Source: an uncultured Acetatifactor sp.
Lineage (GTDB): Bacteria; Bacillota; Clostridia; Lachnospirales; Lachnospiraceae
Direction: 5' to 3'
Length of the DNA stretch: 24,251 bases
NCBI RefSeq assembly: GCF_910585425.1
Contig: NZ_CAJUCP010000006.1
Span: 101,353 to 125,603, forward strand
Each line of letters opens with the position of its first letter. Position 1 is the stretch's first letter. Under the pieces are notes generated by a model, which made no database searches, was not told where the DNA came from, and saw only the letters and a program-made list of their open reading frames with translations. This document shows, in pieces, positions 21,654 to 24,251 of the stretch. A program made the position numbers and the translations under genes.

Positions 21654-22297
21654 ATGTTTCTTATTGAAAACCAAACGATAGGCTTGGAGCCGTATACCCA
21701 TCAGGATGATTATGATATGTATTTGTGCTGGAAGGATGTCGATACGCAAAAAGGATATAACGGCATATTTGACCAGACATTAGATGAATTTCGGAAGACG
21801 GATATCAGTCGGTTTAAATTTTGGGTGACCGCTATCGATAAAAACACGGGTGAACGTGTCGGCACGCTCAGGCTTGGATTAGATGAAACATGCCCTGACC
21901 TGGCGATTTGGATTTACCCGAACCATAGAAATCAAATACCCCGCTGCAAGCAACGGGGTATCAATCTTGCAACGCTGCAGAGCAGCGGGGTATTTGACCC
22001 TCGCGGCATTCGCCAACTGGCCGTGCAAGCACGGCCGCTTGGCTCATTGCTCGCGGGAATAAAGGATACGGAACAAAGGCGTTTCAACTGGCTTTAGATT
22101 ATATATTTGACAAATATCCGTATAAAGAAATATCGGCAGGATGTTACTGTGATAACGAACACAGCTTAAGGATGCTGGACAAAATTGGATTTGTGCGCTA
22201 TCCGAATGGCGATGAACATGAGACAAATTGCTTTACCGGAGAAGAGACTACGCAGCTTGGATTCAGGATTACGAATTCTAAAGCATTGGGCAGATAG
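21654..22297 (+). pseudogene. GNAT acetyltransferase disrupted by a palindromic insertion
   Basis: The first 93 codons (21654-21932) read as a GNAT N-terminus, from IGLEPYTHQDDYDMYLCW to LAIWIYPNHRN. The next block is foreign (21933-22057). The GNAT reading resumes at 22061 in another frame with KGYGTKAFQLALDYIFDKYP, the acetyl-CoA-binding motif region, then NEHSLRMLDKIGFVRY, and runs to a stop at 22295-22297. Removing the insert with its AAT duplicate rebuilds a continuous 171-residue protein of normal GNAT length, so the gene was whole before. As it stands, the insert changes the frame and the frame from the start runs on into the insert and stops at 22097. AT-rich compared with the flanking MBL and hemZ genes, suggesting acquisition. 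Substrate unknown. Confidence 0.85.
21933..22060. mobile_element. 125-bp palindromic insertion element (REP/MITE-like) with AAT duplication
   Basis: The block interrupts the GNAT gene and is flanked by AAT at 21930-21932 and 22058-22060. Its left part is a perfect 15-bp inverted repeat, CAAATACCCCGCTGC 21933-21947 and GCAGCGGGGTATTTG 21982-21996, with smaller alternatives inside (TACCCCG 21937-21943 with CGGGGTA 21954-21960; CGCTGC 21973-21978 with GCAGCG 21982-21987). Its right part is another hairpin, GGCCGTGC 22019-22026 and GCACGGCC 22029-22036, extended by GCCAA/TTGGC. The two ends are not terminal inverted repeats. There is no room for a transposase, so it must have been moved in trans. 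I have a sense of seeing related elements in other Lachnospiraceae genomes but cannot confirm it here. Confidence 0.75.
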
Positions 22298-22332
22298 ATT
22301 CGATAGAACGGGAATTCCGGAGGAGACAGAAG

Positions 22333-23841
22333 ATGCTGGTTGTGGAGCTGAACAGGGCGAATTTTGAATATGATGTGAATTCCATCGTGAGGGCCTTCTA
22401 CCCTGAGGAGCAGGTGTACGTGTTGACCCCGGAGTGCAGGGAGGAGAAACGGGAGCAGCTGGGCGGGAACGTGCGGATCCGGGTAGAGCTTGGGGAGGGC
22501 GGGGCGCTGCTGTCCGTGGACGGAAGGGAATATGGCTGGGAATGGCGCGGAGATGGCCAGGAAAGCCCGGAGCCTGCCGGAGACGCGGCGGGGGACGAGG
22601 AGACGGATGGGAAAACAGACGAAAAAACGTATAAATATGGCTTCAAATGCTTCCTCTACCGCTCCCTGTGCCAGGAGACCGGGAAAGAGCTTCCCTGGGG
22701 GAACCTGACGGGGATCCGGCCTACAAAGATAGCCTATCAACTGCTGGAGCAGGGGGCCTGCGAACAGGAGATCATAGACCATTACATGCGAAGATACTAT
22801 GTCAGCCGGAACAAGGCAAAGCTCTCCGTGGACATCGCCAGGAGGGAGCGGGAGCTGCTTGGCGGCCTGTGCGTGCAGGACGATTACAGCCTTTATATCG
22901 GCATCCCATTCTGTCCCAGCACCTGCCTCTACTGTTCCTTCACCTCCTTCCCCATAGCGGCATACCGTGAAAAAGTAGACGGCTATATAGACTGCCTGAT
23001 AAAGGAAATGGAATTCGTGGCACAGCGCTACCGGGACAGGCGGCTGGACTGCGTCTACATCGGCGGCGGCACGCCCACTACCCTGGAGGCGGAGCAGCTT
23101 GAGAGGCTGCTTGCGAAGCTGAAGGCCCTGTTCGATTTCTCCACCGTCAGGGAGTTCACCGTGGAGGCGGGCAGGGCGGACAGCATTACGGAGGACAAGC
23201 TCCGCGTGCTGCATAGCTTCGGGGTAGACAGGATATCCGTGAACCCCCAGACCATGAAGCAGGAGACCCTGGACATCATCGGCAGGAAAGCCTCCGTGGC
23301 CCAGGTGGAGGAGGCCTACGCGCTGGCCCGCAAGCTGGGCTTCGACAATATCAACATGGATCTGATACTGGGTCTGCCGGGAGAGCTGGAGGAGGACGTG
23401 CAGCGCACCATAGACCGGGTGGTGGAGCTGGCGCCGGACAGCCTCACGGTGCATTCCCTGGCCATCAAGCGGGCCTCCAGGCTGAACCGCTGGATCCAGG
23501 AGAACGGGATGCCCATCCTCCACAACACGGACGAGACCATGGAGATAGCGGCAAAGGGGGCGGAGCGCCTGGGCCTGGTGCCCTATTACCTCTACCGCCA
23601 GAAGAACATGTCCGGGAATTTCGAGAATGTGGGTTACGCCAGGGAGGGGAAGCTGGGCCTGTACAACATTCTGATCATGGAAGAGAAACAGACCATAGTC
23701 GCCTGCGGAGCCGGGAGCGTATCGAAAAGGGTATACCCTGATGGACGCATTGAACGGTGTGAGAACGTGAAGGATGTTTCCCAATATATCGAGAGAATCG
23801 GGGAAATGATAGAAAGAAAACGTGTGTTATTAGAAGATTAA
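22333..23841 (+). CDS. hemZ: Radical SAM coproporphyrinogen dehydrogenase-like protein HemZ
   Basis: 502 residues. The radical SAM [4Fe-4S] site is CPSTCLYC: Cys194, Cys198, Cys201, in IGIPFCPSTCLYCSFTSFP. Downstream, DCVYIGGGTPTTLEAEQLERL, EFTVEAGRADSITEDKL and the NINMDLILGLPGELEEDV motif match HemZ/HemN-type enzymes, and the C-terminal NVGYAREGKLGLYN is typical of the HemZ group. The N-terminal 165 residues are the HemZ-specific part; within it a Glu/Asp/Gly-rich insertion (about residues 72-96) is unusual. HemZ is thought to oxidise coproporphyrinogen III without oxygen, but in organisms with no clear heme pathway the role is uncertain. ATG 22333 has GGAGGAGA about 8 nt upstream. Confidence 0.9.
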   Translation: MLVVELNRANFEYDVNSIVRAFYPEEQVYVLTPECREEKREQLGGNVRIRVELGEGGALLSVDGREYGWEWRGDGQESPEPAGDAAGDEETDGKTDEKTYKYGFKCFLYRSLCQETGKELPWGNLTGIRPTKIAYQLLEQGACEQEIIDHYMRRYYVSRNKAKLSVDIARRERELLGGLCVQDDYSLYIGIPFCPSTCLYCSFTSFPIAAYREKVDGYIDCLIKEMEFVAQRYRDRRLDCVYIGGGTPTTLEAEQLERLLAKLKALFDFSTVREFTVEAGRADSITEDKLRVLHSFGVDRISVNPQTMKQETLDIIGRKASVAQVEEAYALARKLGFDNINMDLILGLPGELEEDVQRTIDRVVELAPDSLTVHSLAIKRASRLNRWIQENGMPILHNTDETMEIAAKGAERLGLVPYYLYRQKNMSGNFENVGYAREGKLGLYNILIMEEKQTIVACGAGSVSKRVYPDGRIERCENVKDVSQYIERIGEMIERKRVLLED

Positions 23842-23934
23842 CAATTCAAAATTTAAGTAAAAAATGTTGAGTATGATGCGGATTTGGGGTACAACAAAGA
23901 TACCAAAAGTCCAACAAATGTCCAACAAATTTTT

Positions 23935-23964
23935 TTGCGTTGGTACATCATAATACGCTATAAT
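23935..23964 (+). promoter_or_regulatory. Promoter after hemZ
   Basis: TTGCGT at 23935-23940 and TATAAT at 23959-23964 with an 18-bp spacer. Two GTCCAACAAA copies end 5 bp upstream of it and a third lies about 11 bp downstream of the expected start near 23971, so binding there would repress. Confidence 0.55.
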
Positions 23965-23970
23965 GCATTT

Positions 23971-24053
23971 TTCATCTCGAAGTCCAACAAAATCAGTGTA
24001 AATCCACAGATTCCTGAGGAGCGTTTCGGAAATAATCGAAACGCTCTTTTTTT
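23971..24053 (+). ncRNA. Candidate short transcript (about 80 nt) or terminated leader
   Basis: The promoter at 23935-23964 would start transcription near 23971, and the strong terminator ends near 24053, leaving about 80 nt with no good reading frame. It could be a small RNA, or an attenuated leader for the gene at 24171. No known RNA family is recognised. Confidence 0.35.
24019..24053 (+). terminator. Strong rho-independent terminator
   Basis: GAGCGTTTCG at 24019-24028 and CGAAACGCTC at 24037-24046 form a perfect 10-bp stem with an 8-nt loop, followed by seven T residues at 24047-24053. It can end hemZ transcripts as well as any transcript from 23971. Confidence 0.9.
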
Positions 24054-24170
24054 CGCCTTTCAAGCAGGATTTAGCCTTTTATGAAGAAATTGTAAGGTCA
24101 GGCTAGTCCAACAAATTAAAATGCACATTTGGTAATAGTCATTTTATTAAATGAAAAGGAGGTTCACGAG

Positions 24171-24251
24171 ATGAACAACACAGCGTTAAGAGCAGAGGCG
24201 CAGAGCGCCAACAACACACACATGGTTTTTGCAAACGAGGAACATGAGAAG
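24171..24251 (+). CDS. Partial CDS, probable DUF6075-like protein (5' end only)
   Basis: The first 27 codons of a gene cut by the window edge. A strong AAAAGGAGG site lies 8 nt before the ATG at 24171. The sequence starts MNNTALRAEAQSANNTH and continues MVFANEEHEK, which resembles the start of DUF6075-type proteins that I associate with integrative elements and phages of Firmicutes. With only 27 residues this is weak. In related genomes hisS is expected near here, so the presence of this gene fits an inserted element. Confidence 0.5.
   Translation, partial: MNNTALRAEAQSANNTHMVFANEEHEK

Larger units (their letters stand above)
23909..24115. repeat. Four copies of GTCCAACAAA around a promoter and terminator
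   Basis: Copies at 23909-23918, 23920-23929, 23982-23991 and 24106-24115, all in the same orientation. The first two are 1 bp apart and lie just upstream of a -35 box; the third lies a little downstream of the predicted transcription start; the fourth precedes the next gene. An inverted partial copy, GTTGG, occurs at 23939-23943. This layout is that of operator sites or of recombinase arm sites. Confidence 0.75.

Noticed and set aside
22198..23784. 528-codon minus-strand open frame opposite hemZ
   Set aside because: Antisense to a clear radical SAM enzyme; composition is biased, with no recognisable domain and no ribosome site considered convincing.
23909..24115. GTCCAACAAA copies as a CRISPR array
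   Set aside because: The repeats are only 10 bp and the spacing is irregular (11, 62 and 124 bp).

Overview
The window reads as a chromosomal segment of a gut-type Lachnospiraceae bacterium (Clostridia). The evidence is the gene families and their order (apt, rel, MBL hydrolase, hemZ in one run; a fol cluster with a FolB-FolK fusion; a NusG-II / Gx transporter / ApbE group), Gram-positive style AGGAGG ribosome sites, and GC-rich core genes interrupted by visibly AT-richer inserts. The species cannot be named from the sequence alone.

Layout. 1-331 holds a pair of 50-bp direct repeats around a hairpin, then a promoter. 332-1266 holds a PH-domain protein convergent with a CmpB-type membrane protein. 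1362-7939 is a folate biosynthesis run (folC, folE, folP, folB-folK). It carries a decayed DHHW-family gene between folC and folE. Between folE and folP it is split by an AT-richer island holding a Ser/Glu-repeat lipoprotein (minus strand) and a DUF262 protein. 7940-9889 is an ABC exporter behind a structured leader that encodes a 24-residue peptide. 9896-12089 is a Gx transporter and NusG-II pair divergent from an ApbE flavin transferase. 12259-15122 is purA, a LysR regulator and a HAD phosphatase, followed by a small minus-strand membrane protein. 16075-20728 is a plus-strand run: SEC-C protein, DUF308 membrane protein, CBS-pair protein, apt and the bifunctional (p)ppGpp enzyme Rel. 20792-23841 is an MBL hydrolase, a GNAT gene broken by a 125-bp palindromic insertion, and hemZ. 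After hemZ the sequence turns AT-rich, carries four copies of GTCCAACAAA around a promoter and a strong terminator, and ends in the first 27 codons of a probable DUF6075-like gene, which suggests the edge of a mobile element.

How the genes work together. The fol genes cover GTP to dihydropterin, pteroate and polyglutamate steps. purA and apt supply AMP, while Rel, next to a DarB/CbpB-like CBS protein, sets the stringent response. ApbE, NusG-II and Gx proteins fit extracytosolic flavin-based redox. The most interesting points are the leader-peptide attenuator candidate before the ABC exporter, the sigma-1.1-like N-terminus on the DUF262 protein, the CBS-apt-rel linkage, the palindromic insertion in GNAT, and the repeat/promoter/terminator module after hemZ.
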